DNA from: Maricaulis parjimensis
GTDB lineage: Bacteria; Pseudomonadota; Alphaproteobacteria; Caulobacterales; Maricaulaceae
Assembly: GCF_016817355.1 (NCBI RefSeq)
Contig: NZ_JADOTT010000005.1
Span: 1 to 64,000, forward strand
DNA: 64,000 nucleotides
Reading direction: 5' to 3'
Under the pieces are notes generated by a model, which saw nothing but the letters and a program-made list of their open reading frames with translations, did not search any database and had not been told where the DNA came from. A program made the translations under genes and the position numbers. Shown here one piece after another: positions 52,367-61,381 of this stretch. The first letter of the stretch is position 1; the number at the start of each line of letters is the position of its first letter.

Positions 52367-53848
52367 CTACTGCGCGCCGTTTCCGGCATCGGCCACGAGC
52401 GGGGTCTCGCTCGGCTCGGCGGCCGGGGCGGCGGCATCGCGGATGGCGATGATGCGATCACGCTCGGCTTCAAACAGCGGGATTTCGTCCTCATTCAACT
52501 GGCGGCCCGTGGGCAGATCCAGCGTCATAGGATTCACCGGCGTGCCATTGTGATGGACTTCATAATGCAGGTGCGGCCCCGTGGACCGGCCCGTCGTGCC
52601 GACATAGGCGATGACCTGGCCCTGGGTGACGCGGGTGCCGGCACGCATGCCGCGGGCAAAACCGTTCAAATGGGCATAGGCGGTCTGATAGCCATTGGCG
52701 TGACGGATACGGACATAATTGCCGAAACTGCCATAGCGGTCGGCGCGCTCGATGACGCCATTGCCGGCCGCATAGACCGGCGTGCCGCGCGGCGCGGCGA
52801 AATCGGTCCCGTTATGGCGGCGTGTATAGCCCAGGATCGGGTGGCGGCGCGCCCGGGAGAAGTGTGAGGACAGGCGGGCACCATTGATCGGTGTCAGCAT
52901 CAGCAGGCGCTGGGCGCTGGCCCCTTCGGAGCTGTAATAGCCCACAATGCCGTCGGGCGTTTCATAGCGGAAGAATTCCTTCGGCTCGCCGCGGCCCTCA
53001 TAGCGGGCATAAAGGATGTCGCCGGTGCGGGCGGTTTCGCCCTCTTCATCGACGAAGCGTTCAAAGACGATATCGAACCCGTCGCCCGGCTGGATGGAGC
53101 GCTGGAAGTCGATGGCATAGGCCAGCACGCCGGCCAGTTCGACGACAACCCGGTCGGTGGCGCCGGCATTCAGGGCGTCAACATAGAGCGAGGTGGTGAT
53201 TTCGCCGGAGGAGCGCACCATTTCGCGTTCGAACTGGGCAATGGTTTCGCGGGCGCGGTATTCACCGTCCCAGGTCCGTGCCACCGTGATGGAGCGTTCC
53301 ACATCGGGGCGGAAAGACAGACCGTTCAGGCGCAGCGTGTCGTCTTCGCCTTCGGCTCCCGGCGTGGTCTCCACATAGATGCGGATATTCTGGCCGGCGC
53401 GCAGATAGCGCAGATCATAGAGCGTGTTCAGCGCGGAAATGGCGCGGGCGGCCTCGACCCGGTCGATGCCGGAATCATCCAGCAGTCCGGCCAGCGTGCC
53501 GCCGCGCGGCACTTCGCGCTCGACCTGGATGGTGGTCGCGCAGCGTACGCAGTCAGCAAAGGCCGCCGTGTTGAGGGCAATGATGTCGGTCGGGAAGGCG
53601 GGGCTCAGGCCTGGCGGCTCCAGGGCGCGTTCGCGTTCCGTGTCTTGGGCCGGTTCGATCGTGGCGGGGTCGGTGGAGACCTGGACAAGTTCGGTCACCG
53701 GCTCGCGTTCGAGCGTGGCGGCCTCGCTCTGAGACTCGCGCCCTGTCATGAGGGCGAACAGGAGGATGGCCGACAGGCTCAGGCTCGCTGCGGCCACCAG
53801 GCCGCGCGTGCGGTGGGCATCGGCGCGGGATACGTCAAATCCGGACAT
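52367..53848 (-). CDS. M23-family peptidoglycan endopeptidase
   Basis: The 493-aa protein has an N-terminal membrane helix (LVAAASLSLSAILLFALM) as anchor or signal, a long periplasmic region with a possible LysM/OapA-like fold, and a C-terminal LytM domain with HNGTDFAAPRGTPVYAAGNG (zinc His and Asp), YAHLNGFARGM, and GRSTGPHLHYEV. All catalytic residues are present, unlike the M23 protein at 26694. It probably trims cross-links during growth or division. Confidence 0.92.
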   Translation of the reverse strand: MSGFDVSRADAHRTRGLVAAASLSLSAILLFALMTGRESQSEAATLEREPVTELVQVSTDPATIEPAQDTERERALEPPGLSPAFPTDIIALNTAAFADCVRCATTIQVEREVPRGGTLAGLLDDSGIDRVEAARAISALNTLYDLRYLRAGQNIRIYVETTPGAEGEDDTLRLNGLSFRPDVERSITVARTWDGEYRARETIAQFEREMVRSSGEITTSLYVDALNAGATDRVVVELAGVLAYAIDFQRSIQPGDGFDIVFERFVDEEGETARTGDILYARYEGRGEPKEFFRYETPDGIVGYYSSEGASAQRLLMLTPINGARLSSHFSRARRHPILGYTRRHNGTDFAAPRGTPVYAAGNGVIERADRYGSFGNYVRIRHANGYQTAYAHLNGFARGMRAGTRVTQGQVIAYVGTTGRSTGPHLHYEVHHNGTPVNPMTLDLPTGRQLNEDEIPLFEAERDRIIAIRDAAAPAAEPSETPLVADAGNGAQ

Positions 53849-54063
53849 TCGGTGTCCATACTCCGGTCAGCTTCTAACGCCACGTGGCTTACGCGGTCTG
53901 TCTAGCAAAACTCGCACCGAACGGAGTGTCTCGTATCGGTTCGAGTGCCCCCTCCAACCGGGAACGAATCATGTCTTGGACTGATCCGGTTGCCAAGACC
54001 TTTCCTCTGAATGTTTCATCACAGGACGCTGCGAAAACGCGGGAGTGCAGGGGAGAATCGTGT

Positions 54064-54747
54064 ATGCCTTGCTCCATGCTTGATGATTTTCCGTCCGAAC
54101 TCGCCGCCGAACAGCTCTCCGCACTCCTGTGCTCCCGGCTGTGTCATGATCTGGTCAGCCCGGTGTCCGCACTCGGTGCAGCCCTGAGTGTGATTGATGA
54201 TCCGGACTCCAGCGACATGCATGAAGATGCCATGGACCTGGTCCGCGAGAGCTCGCGCCAGGCCCAGGCCAAGCTGGAATTTGCCCGGCTGGCCTTTGGT
54301 GGCGGCGGCTCGGCACCGGGCGTTCTCGATTGCCGCGAGCTGCAGCGTCTGGCGGAAAACATGTATCAGGCCTTCAAGCCGGAAATCGTCTGGAAGGTTG
54401 AGGCTGCCGGTCTTGAAAAGAATGCCGGCCGTCTTCTTCTGAATCTGTGTTCGCTGGGTGTCGATGCGGCACCGCGCGGCGGCACGGTCACGGTTGAAGC
54501 CACATCCTCTGCCGGTGGCGCGCGCCTGCGCGTGGTTACCGAAGGACCGCGTGCCCGCCTCGAGGAAGGCACGGCTCTGGCCCTGGAAGGCAAGGCTCCG
54601 GAGAATGGTTTCGATGGCCGTTCCATCCAGCCCTATTACACGGCGCTGATCGCCCGTAGTGCCGGTGGTCGCGTCAGCGCTCACGCGGATGGTGAGCGGG
54701 TCGAGTTCCAAGCATTGCTCAAGCCCGTTGAAGGAATGATCGGCTAA
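54064..54747 (+). CDS. chpT: ChpT-like histidine phosphotransferase
   Basis: ChpT shuttles phosphate from CckA to CtrA and CpdR in alphaproteobacteria. The 227-aa protein has the dimerisation helix pair with the phosphorylated His28 in LCSRLCHDLVSPVSALGAAL, and a C-terminal degenerate ATPase-like domain (RLLLNLCSLGVDAAPRGGTVTVE) that cannot bind ATP. Start 54064 has GGGGAGAATCG upstream; a start at 53971 would add 31 residues. Nearby ctrA (61382) is its expected downstream target. CckA is not in the window. Confidence 0.9.
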   Translation: MPCSMLDDFPSELAAEQLSALLCSRLCHDLVSPVSALGAALSVIDDPDSSDMHEDAMDLVRESSRQAQAKLEFARLAFGGGGSAPGVLDCRELQRLAENMYQAFKPEIVWKVEAAGLEKNAGRLLLNLCSLGVDAAPRGGTVTVEATSSAGGARLRVVTEGPRARLEEGTALALEGKAPENGFDGRSIQPYYTALIARSAGGRVSAHADGERVEFQALLKPVEGMIG

Positions 54748-54856
54748 ATCCGGTCTTTGCTCATATCCTATTCATGCCCAGTTTCAGGCAGGCAGGAGTC
54801 CGTTAACTAAGGCCTGCCAGTGTGCGGTGAAATCACTACCGTATACGGGGCATGCC

Positions 54857-57649
54857 ATGGACGATCTCATTAGCGAGTTCCTGACCGAAACGGCCGAGAG
54901 CCTGGACGTCATTGACGCCGAACTGGTGCGCTTCGAGAACAACCCGGAAGACCGGGCCATTCTCGACAATATTTTCCGCCTTTTGCACACCGTCAAAGGG
55001 ACTTGCGGCTTCCTCGGACTGCCGCGACTTGAAGCCGTCGCCCACGCTGGCGAGACGCTTCTTGGCAAGTTCCGCGATGGCGAGCTGAAGGTTTCACCGC
55101 CGATGGTGACCCTGGTTCTCCAGGCGATCGACCAGATCAAGGAATTGCTCGAATCACTCGAAGCCACCGGCCAGGAGCCGGAAGGTGAAGACTCCGCGCT
55201 GATCGGACGTCTCGAGGATGCGTCCATGGGCAAGCTGGAAGGTGCCGAACAGGCCGTTCCTGAAAAGCCCGAGAATTGGGACGAGGATCTCGGCCGTGAA
55301 CTGCGCCCGGGTGAAGTCTCCCTTGCCGATCTTGAAGCCGCTTTCAATAACGCCGAAGTGGATCCGGGCATGGCACCGGAACCGGTGGCGGAAGAGCCGG
55401 CTGAGGTCCAACATCTCGGTGTTGGCGATTTCGATCCTGAACTGGGCCGCGAGCTGCGCCCGGGTGAAGTGTCGGCCGCCGAGCTGGAAGCTGCGTTCAT
55501 GAATGCTGAAGCCGACCCGGCTGTTGCCCCGGCAGCCCCGGCCGCTCCGAAAGCTGACTTCATCACCGCAGACATGAGCCAGGAAGAAGCCCTGCAGTCC
55601 GCCATGGCGGAACTCAAGGGCGGTGCCGATGCCAATCACGGCGAAGGCGGTCCGCGCGTCCAGCAGACCGTCCGCGTTGGCGTTGATGTGCTGGAATCCC
55701 TGATGACCACGGTGTCGGAACTCGTTCTGACCCGGAACCAGCTGATGCAGACCATTCGCGGTCTGGAAGATGACGAGCTGAAAGGCCCGCTGCAGCGCCT
55801 GTCCGCTGTCACCGGCGAACTGCAGGACGGTGTCATGAAGACCCGCATGCAGCCGATCGGCGATGCCTGGCGCAAACTGCCGCGGATCATTCGCGACGTG
55901 TCCACCGATCTGGGCAAGAAGATCGAACTGGTCATGGAAGGCCAGGACACCGAACTGGACCGCCAGGTTCTTGAACTGATCAAGGATCCGCTGACCCATA
56001 TGGTCCGCAACTCGGCCGATCACGGTCTGGAGATGCCGGCCGACCGCGCTGCCGCCGGCAAGCCGGAGAAGGGCACGATCAAACTGTCCGCCTATCATGA
56101 AGGCGGTCACATCATCATTGCGATTTCGGACGATGGCAAAGGCCTCGACACCCAGCGCATCGGCGAGAAGGCCCTGGAAAAAGGCCTGACCACGCATGAT
56201 GAGCTGGAGCGCATGACCGAAGCGCAGATCCATCGCTTCATCTTTGCGCCGGGCTTCTCCACGGCGGCGAAAGTCACCAATCTGTCCGGCCGCGGCGTCG
56301 GCATGGACGTGGTGCGCACGAATATCGAACAGATCGGCGGCGTTGTGGACGTGTCCTCGACGGCCGGCCGCGGTTCGCACTTCTCGATCAAGATCCCGCT
56401 GACCCTGGCGATTGTTTCCGCCCTGATCGTGGGCTGTGACGAAGAACGCTTCGCCATTCCGCAGCTGTCGGTTCGCGAACTGGTCCGCGTCGGTGCCGGG
56501 TCCGAGCATTCGGTCGAGAACCTGCACGGTGCCCAGGTCATGCGCCTGCGTGACCGTCTGATGCCGATCATTGATCTGCACAATGTTCTGGGTGTTGGCG
56601 AGGCCAAGCAGACCAGTGACGAACAGGCGGCCTTCGTGGTCGTGCTGGACGCGGGCGGCCGCAATGTCGGCCTGGTGGTCGACAATGTGCTCGACACCGA
56701 GGAAATCGTTGTGAAGCCGCTTTCGGAATCCCTGCGCAATGTGCAGGCCTATTCCGGTGCGACCATCCTGGGCGATGGCTCCGTCATCATGATCCTGGAT
56801 CCCAATGGCCTGGCCGGCGAGATTGTCTCCGCCATGGACGAAGAAACCGCTGCAACATCCCAGTCCGCGACGGTTACCGAGCTGGACCAGCAGACGCAGC
56901 GTCTGCTTCTGGTTCGTGCCGGCGGCGAGGAGCCCAAGGCGGTTCCGCTTGCCCTGGTCACCCGTCTGGAAGAGTTCGACCTGTCCGCCCTGGAGAACAC
57001 GAATGGCCGCCGGGTGGTCCAGTATCGTGGCCGCCTCATGCCGATCGTGCCGCTGGGCGCGGAAGTCACGGAACGCGAAGGCCAGCGCCAGCCGGTGCTC
57101 GTCTTTGCCGAGAACCACACCTCCATCGGTCTGGCCGTCGACGAGATTGTCGATGTGGTGGAAGAGCGCGTCGACCTGCAAATGTCTTCGGACCGTCAGG
57201 GCGTCATCGGCTCCGCCATCATCAAGGGCAAGGCGACGGACGTTGTCGACATCGCCTGGTATCTCGACCAGTCGCGTGCCGGCGAGATCCAGCGCCGCTC
57301 CGCCTCGCGCCGCCGCAAGGTCCTTCTGGTCGATGCCGACGCCTTCGCGCGCCGCATGATCGCGCCGCTGCTGGCCGCTGCCGGCTATGACGTGACGCCG
57401 TCGGGCGGCATGCACGAGGTCAAGGCGATTGCCGAGGCTGGTGAGCATTTCGACGCCCTTGTCGGTGATCCGGGTGCTCTGGACCGTATCCGCAAGGAAG
57501 GCCTGTGGGCCGACCTGCCGGCCCTGGCCGTCACCGACTGGCCGGAAGACACCCAGGCTGAAGGCCTGACCATGGTTCTGCCGCGATCGGATCGCGGTGC
57601 CCTGATTGCGGCCCTCGATGAGGTGTCCCAAGAGGAGAAAGTGGCATGA
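54857..57649 (+). CDS. cheA: CheA hybrid histidine kinase with two CheW domains and a receiver-like tail
   Basis: The 930-aa kinase has an Hpt P1 domain with His44 in RLLHTVKGTCGFLGL, then a linker with two near-copies of a 27-residue repeat (ELGRELRPGEVS...LEAAF; residues 144-170 and 195-221) in place of a clear P2 domain. Dimerisation and ATPase domains follow (LIKDPLTHMVRNSADHGLE; GRGVGMDVVR), then two CheW-like domains (about 545-680 and 690-815) and a degenerate receiver (about 825-930). It is the first gene of the cheA-W-Y-B-R operon. No receptor gene is present here. Confidence 0.95.
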   Translation: MDDLISEFLTETAESLDVIDAELVRFENNPEDRAILDNIFRLLHTVKGTCGFLGLPRLEAVAHAGETLLGKFRDGELKVSPPMVTLVLQAIDQIKELLESLEATGQEPEGEDSALIGRLEDASMGKLEGAEQAVPEKPENWDEDLGRELRPGEVSLADLEAAFNNAEVDPGMAPEPVAEEPAEVQHLGVGDFDPELGRELRPGEVSAAELEAAFMNAEADPAVAPAAPAAPKADFITADMSQEEALQSAMAELKGGADANHGEGGPRVQQTVRVGVDVLESLMTTVSELVLTRNQLMQTIRGLEDDELKGPLQRLSAVTGELQDGVMKTRMQPIGDAWRKLPRIIRDVSTDLGKKIELVMEGQDTELDRQVLELIKDPLTHMVRNSADHGLEMPADRAAAGKPEKGTIKLSAYHEGGHIIIAISDDGKGLDTQRIGEKALEKGLTTHDELERMTEAQIHRFIFAPGFSTAAKVTNLSGRGVGMDVVRTNIEQIGGVVDVSSTAGRGSHFSIKIPLTLAIVSALIVGCDEERFAIPQLSVRELVRVGAGSEHSVENLHGAQVMRLRDRLMPIIDLHNVLGVGEAKQTSDEQAAFVVVLDAGGRNVGLVVDNVLDTEEIVVKPLSESLRNVQAYSGATILGDGSVIMILDPNGLAGEIVSAMDEETAATSQSATVTELDQQTQRLLLVRAGGEEPKAVPLALVTRLEEFDLSALENTNGRRVVQYRGRLMPIVPLGAEVTEREGQRQPVLVFAENHTSIGLAVDEIVDVVEERVDLQMSSDRQGVIGSAIIKGKATDVVDIAWYLDQSRAGEIQRRSASRRRKVLLVDADAFARRMIAPLLAAAGYDVTPSGGMHEVKAIAEAGEHFDALVGDPGALDRIRKEGLWADLPALAVTDWPEDTQAEGLTMVLPRSDRGALIAALDEVSQEEKVA

Positions 57650-58131
57650 GCACGCAGCACACCGCTTCCAATGAATTGAGCGCCGAGGCGATGAATGAAT
57701 ACGTCTCCGTGCGCATTGGCGACCAACTCTTCGGTGCCCCGGTCGACCAGATCCGCGAAGTCTTCGCCCCGCAATCGGTGACGCATGTCCCGCGTGCCCC
57801 CGATGAGGTGGCCGGACTGCTCAACCTGCGCGGCCGGATTGTCACGGCCATCGACGCCCGCCGTCGCATGGGCCTGCCCCCGCGCGAGAAAACCGAAACC
57901 GGCATGGCGCTGGGTGTCGAGCGCGGCAACGAAATTTTCGGACTTATCGTGGACAGTGTCGGTGAAGTGCTTCGCCGTCCGCGGTCGGAGCTGGAACCGG
58001 TCCCCGCTCATGTCGACGCCAATTGGCGTTCCATGGTGAAGGGGGTTCACCGGCTGGAAAAAGAATTGCTCGCCGTGCTGGACGTGTCGGCTGTGATTGG
58101 AACGGTCGCGCGCAAGAATGAAGCGGCCTGA
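57646..58131 (+). CDS. cheW: CheW adaptor
   Basis: CheW couples chemoreceptors to CheA. The 161-aa protein has the SH3-like pattern VRIGDQLFGAPVDQIREVF, then VTHVPRAPDEVAGLLNLRGRIV and a C-terminal VPAHVDANWRSMVKGVHRLEKELLAVLDV. It overlaps the cheA end by 4 bp. The cluster lacks an MCP, so receptors must be encoded elsewhere. Confidence 0.96.
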   Translation: MSTQHTASNELSAEAMNEYVSVRIGDQLFGAPVDQIREVFAPQSVTHVPRAPDEVAGLLNLRGRIVTAIDARRRMGLPPREKTETGMALGVERGNEIFGLIVDSVGEVLRRPRSELEPVPAHVDANWRSMVKGVHRLEKELLAVLDVSAVIGTVARKNEAA

Positions 58132-58145
58132 GGAGGGGTAAGGGC

Positions 58146-58520
58146 ATGAAAACCTGTCTCGTTGTTGATGACTCCCGGGTGATCCGGAAAGTCGCTCGCA
58201 AAATCATCGAAGAGCTCGAATTCAATTGTGTCGAGGCAGCGGACGGGTCCGAAGCGCTTGAGGCTTGCCGCAAGCAAATGCCCGATGCCGTCCTCCTCGA
58301 CTGGAACATGCCGGTCATGAACGGTCTGGACTTCGTGAAGGCGCTGCGTCGTGAAGAGGGTGGCGACACCCCGGTCGTGGTGTTCTGCACCACGGAGAAC
58401 GACATGGCGCACATCACCGAAGCCCTCCGGGCCGGTGCCGACGAATACGTCATGAAGCCGTTCGATGGCGAAATCATCGAGTCCAAGTTCCAACAGACCG
58501 GATTGCTCCGCGCCTCTTAA
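58146..58520 (+). CDS. cheY: CheY-type response regulator (operon copy)
   Basis: A single receiver domain of 124 aa. The acidic pair is in CLVVDDSRVIRK, the phospho-acceptor is Asp52 in LLDWNMPVMNG, Thr83 in VFCTTEND and Lys104 in VMKPFDG. It differs from the CheZ-paired CheY at 6218. In alphaproteobacteria such extra CheYs can serve as phosphate sinks or regulate other outputs. It lies 14 bp after cheW. Confidence 0.93.
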   Translation: MKTCLVVDDSRVIRKVARKIIEELEFNCVEAADGSEALEACRKQMPDAVLLDWNMPVMNGLDFVKALRREEGGDTPVVVFCTTENDMAHITEALRAGADEYVMKPFDGEIIESKFQQTGLLRAS

Positions 58521-58530
58521 GGAGTTTTCC

Positions 58531-59718
58531 ATGCCGGAACTCGCCCCCAACGGCGCGCCTGCAAATTCCATCGCCAAAGTCCTCGTCATCGATGACTCCG
58601 CTGTCGCGCGGGGCCTGATGACCCGCTGGGTCGAAGAAGACCCGGATCTTACCCTGGTCGGATCGGCGGTTGATGGAGAACAAGGCCTGAAGAAGGCCCA
58701 GGAACTCAAGCCCGACCTGATCGTGCTTGACGTCGAAATGCCGAAAATGGATGGCCTGGCCGCCCTGCCGCTTTTGTTGAAAGCGGTTCCGGGCTCCAAG
58801 GTTGTTATGGCGTCAACGCTGACCCGCCGCGGCGGTGAGGTGACGATCCGCGCCCTGTCCATGGGAGCTGCGGACTATGCGCCGAAACCGCAAGCCGGCC
58901 GTCTGGCCGGTGCCGAGGAGTTCCGCCGCGACCTGCTTGCCAAGCTGAAAGCTCTGGCACCGCGTCCGATTCCCCCGGTTCCCACACAGCGTGACATTCC
59001 GGCTCGCCCGGCCGCCCCGACGCCGCCGACGGCGCGTTCGGCACCGCCGGCGGGGGCTCCCGCCGCATCGGCTCCGGTTCGCCGGCCGATGGCCCCGGCC
59101 CGGGCTCCGGCGCGCGGTCCTGGCCAGCGTCTCAACTGCAAGCCGGAAATCATCGCCATCGGTTCGTCCACAGGCGGTCCGCAGGCGCTGCGTGACGTCG
59201 TGGCCGCCTTCAGCGCCGACATGCGCGCGCCGATCGTGATCGCCCAGCACATGCCGGCCCTGTTCACCCGCATCCTGGCGGAACACCTGACCAAGGCCTG
59301 TCCGCTGCGCTGCAAGGAAGCCGAGGATGGTGAGCGTCTCACCGGTGGCGGCATTTATGTGGCCCCGGGCGATTTCCACATGACGGTGCGCAAGGATGCG
59401 GCGGGCTTCTATGCCGTGCTGGACCAGACGCCGCCGATCAATTTTTGCCGTCCCGCCGTGGACCCGCTCTTCCAGTCCGTGGCGGAAGTCACGGGTGGCC
59501 GGGCCCTGGGTGTGATCCTGACGGGTATGGGACATGACGGGCGCGAAGGCTGCCGCCATCTGCGCAATGCAGGCGGCACCATCCTGGCCCAGGACGAAGC
59601 GACCAGCGTGGTCTGGGGCATGCCGGGAGCCGTGGCCGAAGCCGGCCTGGCCGACGAAATCCTGCCCCTGGCGAAAATCGGTGCGGGCATTGCCACGCGC
59701 GCGAAGAATGGAATGTAG
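58531..59718 (+). CDS. cheB: CheB protein-glutamate methylesterase
   Basis: CheB removes methyl groups from chemoreceptors when phosphorylated. The 395-aa protein has a receiver with Asp67 (LIVLDVEMPKMDG), an Ala/Pro-rich linker of about 60 residues (longer than usual), and the methylesterase domain with Ser in GSSTGGPQAL, His in AQHMPALFT, and Asp in TGMGHDGREG. AAGGAG precedes the ATG. The operon also holds its antagonist CheR. Confidence 0.96.
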   Translation: MPELAPNGAPANSIAKVLVIDDSAVARGLMTRWVEEDPDLTLVGSAVDGEQGLKKAQELKPDLIVLDVEMPKMDGLAALPLLLKAVPGSKVVMASTLTRRGGEVTIRALSMGAADYAPKPQAGRLAGAEEFRRDLLAKLKALAPRPIPPVPTQRDIPARPAAPTPPTARSAPPAGAPAASAPVRRPMAPARAPARGPGQRLNCKPEIIAIGSSTGGPQALRDVVAAFSADMRAPIVIAQHMPALFTRILAEHLTKACPLRCKEAEDGERLTGGGIYVAPGDFHMTVRKDAAGFYAVLDQTPPINFCRPAVDPLFQSVAEVTGGRALGVILTGMGHDGREGCRHLRNAGGTILAQDEATSVVWGMPGAVAEAGLADEILPLAKIGAGIATRAKNGM

Positions 59719-59720
59719 CC

Positions 59721-60557
59721 ATGATCAGTACTGACGACATCAAATTCGTGGCCGAACAGGCCTACAAGCGGTCCGGTCTGGTCCTGTCTACCGACAAGGG
59801 TTATCTGCTCGAGAGCCGTCTGGCACCGCTCGCCCGGGCTGAAGGCTATCCGTCCATTGAAGCGCTGATCGGTGCGGCCAAGCGGGATCCCAATGACCGG
59901 ATCCTGTGGCAGATCACCGAGGCCCTTGCGACGCACGAGACCTTCTTCTTCCGCGACAACACGCCGTTTGACCTGTTCAAGCAGGAAATCCTGCCCGTCC
60001 TTTCACGCGCGCGCGGCAGCAATGGTTCGATCCGCATCTGGTGTGCGGCCTGTTCTTCCGGTCAGGAGCCCTATTCGCTCGCCATGATGCTGGAAGAGGA
60101 GCGGGCCCGTCTCGGCGGTCTGCGCTTCGAGATCGTGGCGACCGACATGGCGCCGCGTGTCCTGGAAAAAGCCAAGGCTGGTGTCTACTCGCAGTTCGAG
60201 GTCCAGCGTGGCCTTGCGATCCAGCGGCTGGTCCAGCATTTCGAGCAGCAGGGTGACCAGTGGCGGATCAAGCCGAATATCCGCGCCATGGTGAATTTCC
60301 AGAAGCAGAACCTGCTGGAGAATTTCTCCAATCTGGGTTCCTTCGACGTGATCTTCTGCCGCAATGTGCTGATCTATTTCGATGCCGATACCAAGAAGCG
60401 TGTCTTGTCCCGCTTGGCGAGTCAGACGGCGACGGACGGCTATCTGATCATGGGCGCGGCCGAGACGGTTGTGGGCCTGTCCCAGGACTATACGCCGGTG
60501 GAGGGCCGCCGCGGCCTTTACGGCAAGGCGGGTGCGGCGAAGTCGGCCGCTGCCTAG
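59721..60557 (+). CDS. cheR: CheR chemoreceptor methyltransferase
   Basis: CheR methylates receptor glutamates using AdoMet. The 278-aa protein shows an N-terminal helical domain, then THETFFFRDNTPFDLF, IWCAACSSGQEPYSLAMML (AdoMet motif), and FDVIFCRNVLIYFDADTKKRVL. Start 59721 immediately follows cheB. A strong terminator after the gene closes the operon. Confidence 0.96.
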   Translation: MISTDDIKFVAEQAYKRSGLVLSTDKGYLLESRLAPLARAEGYPSIEALIGAAKRDPNDRILWQITEALATHETFFFRDNTPFDLFKQEILPVLSRARGSNGSIRIWCAACSSGQEPYSLAMMLEEERARLGGLRFEIVATDMAPRVLEKAKAGVYSQFEVQRGLAIQRLVQHFEQQGDQWRIKPNIRAMVNFQKQNLLENFSNLGSFDVIFCRNVLIYFDADTKKRVLSRLASQTATDGYLIMGAAETVVGLSQDYTPVEGRRGLYGKAGAAKSAAA

Positions 60558-60584
60558 GCCTAAAGCGACACAGAATCTGAGACA

Positions 60585-60620
60585 GGGCGCTGCATCGAGG
60601 GATGCAGCGCCCTTTTCTTT
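60585..60620 (+). terminator. Rho-independent terminator of the che operon
   Basis: GGGCGCTGCATC pairs perfectly with GATGCAGCGCCC over a 4-base loop, followed by TTTTCTTT. It lies 28 bp after the cheR stop and before the convergent periplasmic gene. Confidence 0.93.
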
Positions 60621-60623
60621 GGG

Positions 60624-61238
60624 TCAGTCGTCCACCGAGGCCGCGCTGACACTGTCCATGAGTGTGTTCAGCAGGGCGGTGGCAGTAGGTGCCAGGTCTT
60701 GGACATAGGCCTCATCGGGCGAGTGCAGGGCGATACCAAAGCGAAGCCAGCGGTAATTGCCGTCACGACCGTAGAGCAGCTCTGAAAAATCGATGAAGTA
60801 GTAACCCGTCTCGTCGGATTCGAACCAGCCACAGCGTTGCCAGCTTGCATCGGCCGTGGAGCCTTCAGAAAGCGGATAGGCGACGGCCGGATCACACTGG
60901 TTATCCGGCTCCGGCATGAGGTCGTCACTCTCCAGCGTGGCTGGGTCGAGGGGAATGGGATTGCCATCCGCATCATGCCGCTCGACTTCGCTGGCGTTGA
61001 AATCCATCCGGTAGCTCGTGGCCCACTGGACACCCCGCGCATCCGCCTCATCCGAAAACGGCTGGAGATCCGTTGCGAGCACAGCGCGAAGGTGCTCGGG
61101 GTTGTCGATGGTAACGCCACTCACGTCCGACAGGCGAGACAGAATTTCGGTGACGATCGCCTCTGCATCGTCCATCTCATCGGCCCAAACGGACGATGAC
61201 AGACCCAGGCTCAGGCAAAGTGACATAAACCAGCGCAT
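60624..61238 (-). CDS. Periplasmic protein of unknown function
   Basis: The 204-aa protein has a Sec signal peptide (MRWFMSLCLSLGLSSSVWA). The mature part is acidic, with SDVSGVTIDNPEHLRAVLATDLQP, an AEDLM/PEPDNQCDPAVAYPL loop, and SWQRCGWFESDETGYYFIDFSELLYGRDGNYRW. Two Cys may form a disulfide. No family was recognised. Start 61238 has AAGGGGGAAG upstream. It sits between the che operon and ctrA, tail to tail with cheR. Confidence 0.7.
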   Translation of the reverse strand: MRWFMSLCLSLGLSSSVWADEMDDAEAIVTEILSRLSDVSGVTIDNPEHLRAVLATDLQPFSDEADARGVQWATSYRMDFNASEVERHDADGNPIPLDPATLESDDLMPEPDNQCDPAVAYPLSEGSTADASWQRCGWFESDETGYYFIDFSELLYGRDGNYRWLRFGIALHSPDEAYVQDLAPTATALLNTLMDSVSAASVDD

Positions 61239-61324
61239 CGGCTTCCCCCTTGATTGCGAAACAACACTAGGTGTGAATTGCGGGGGTGCCAAACCCCTGA
61301 ACGGGGGAGGCGGCCGGAGATGCG

Positions 61325-61358
61325 CATGAAAAAGCCCGGGCGCAGGCGCCCGGGCTCT
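61325..61358 (-). terminator. Terminator of ctrA
   Basis: AGCCCGGGCGC and GCGCCCGGGCT form a long stem with a tight loop. On the minus strand the stem is followed by TTTTTC, 24 bp after the ctrA stop. Confidence 0.85.
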
Positions 61359-61381
61359 TCAAGGTCGAGATGTGAGGCCGG

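Noticed and set aside
55154..57631. Very long antisense frame within cheA
   Set aside because: It mirrors cheA codons and has no recognisable domain.
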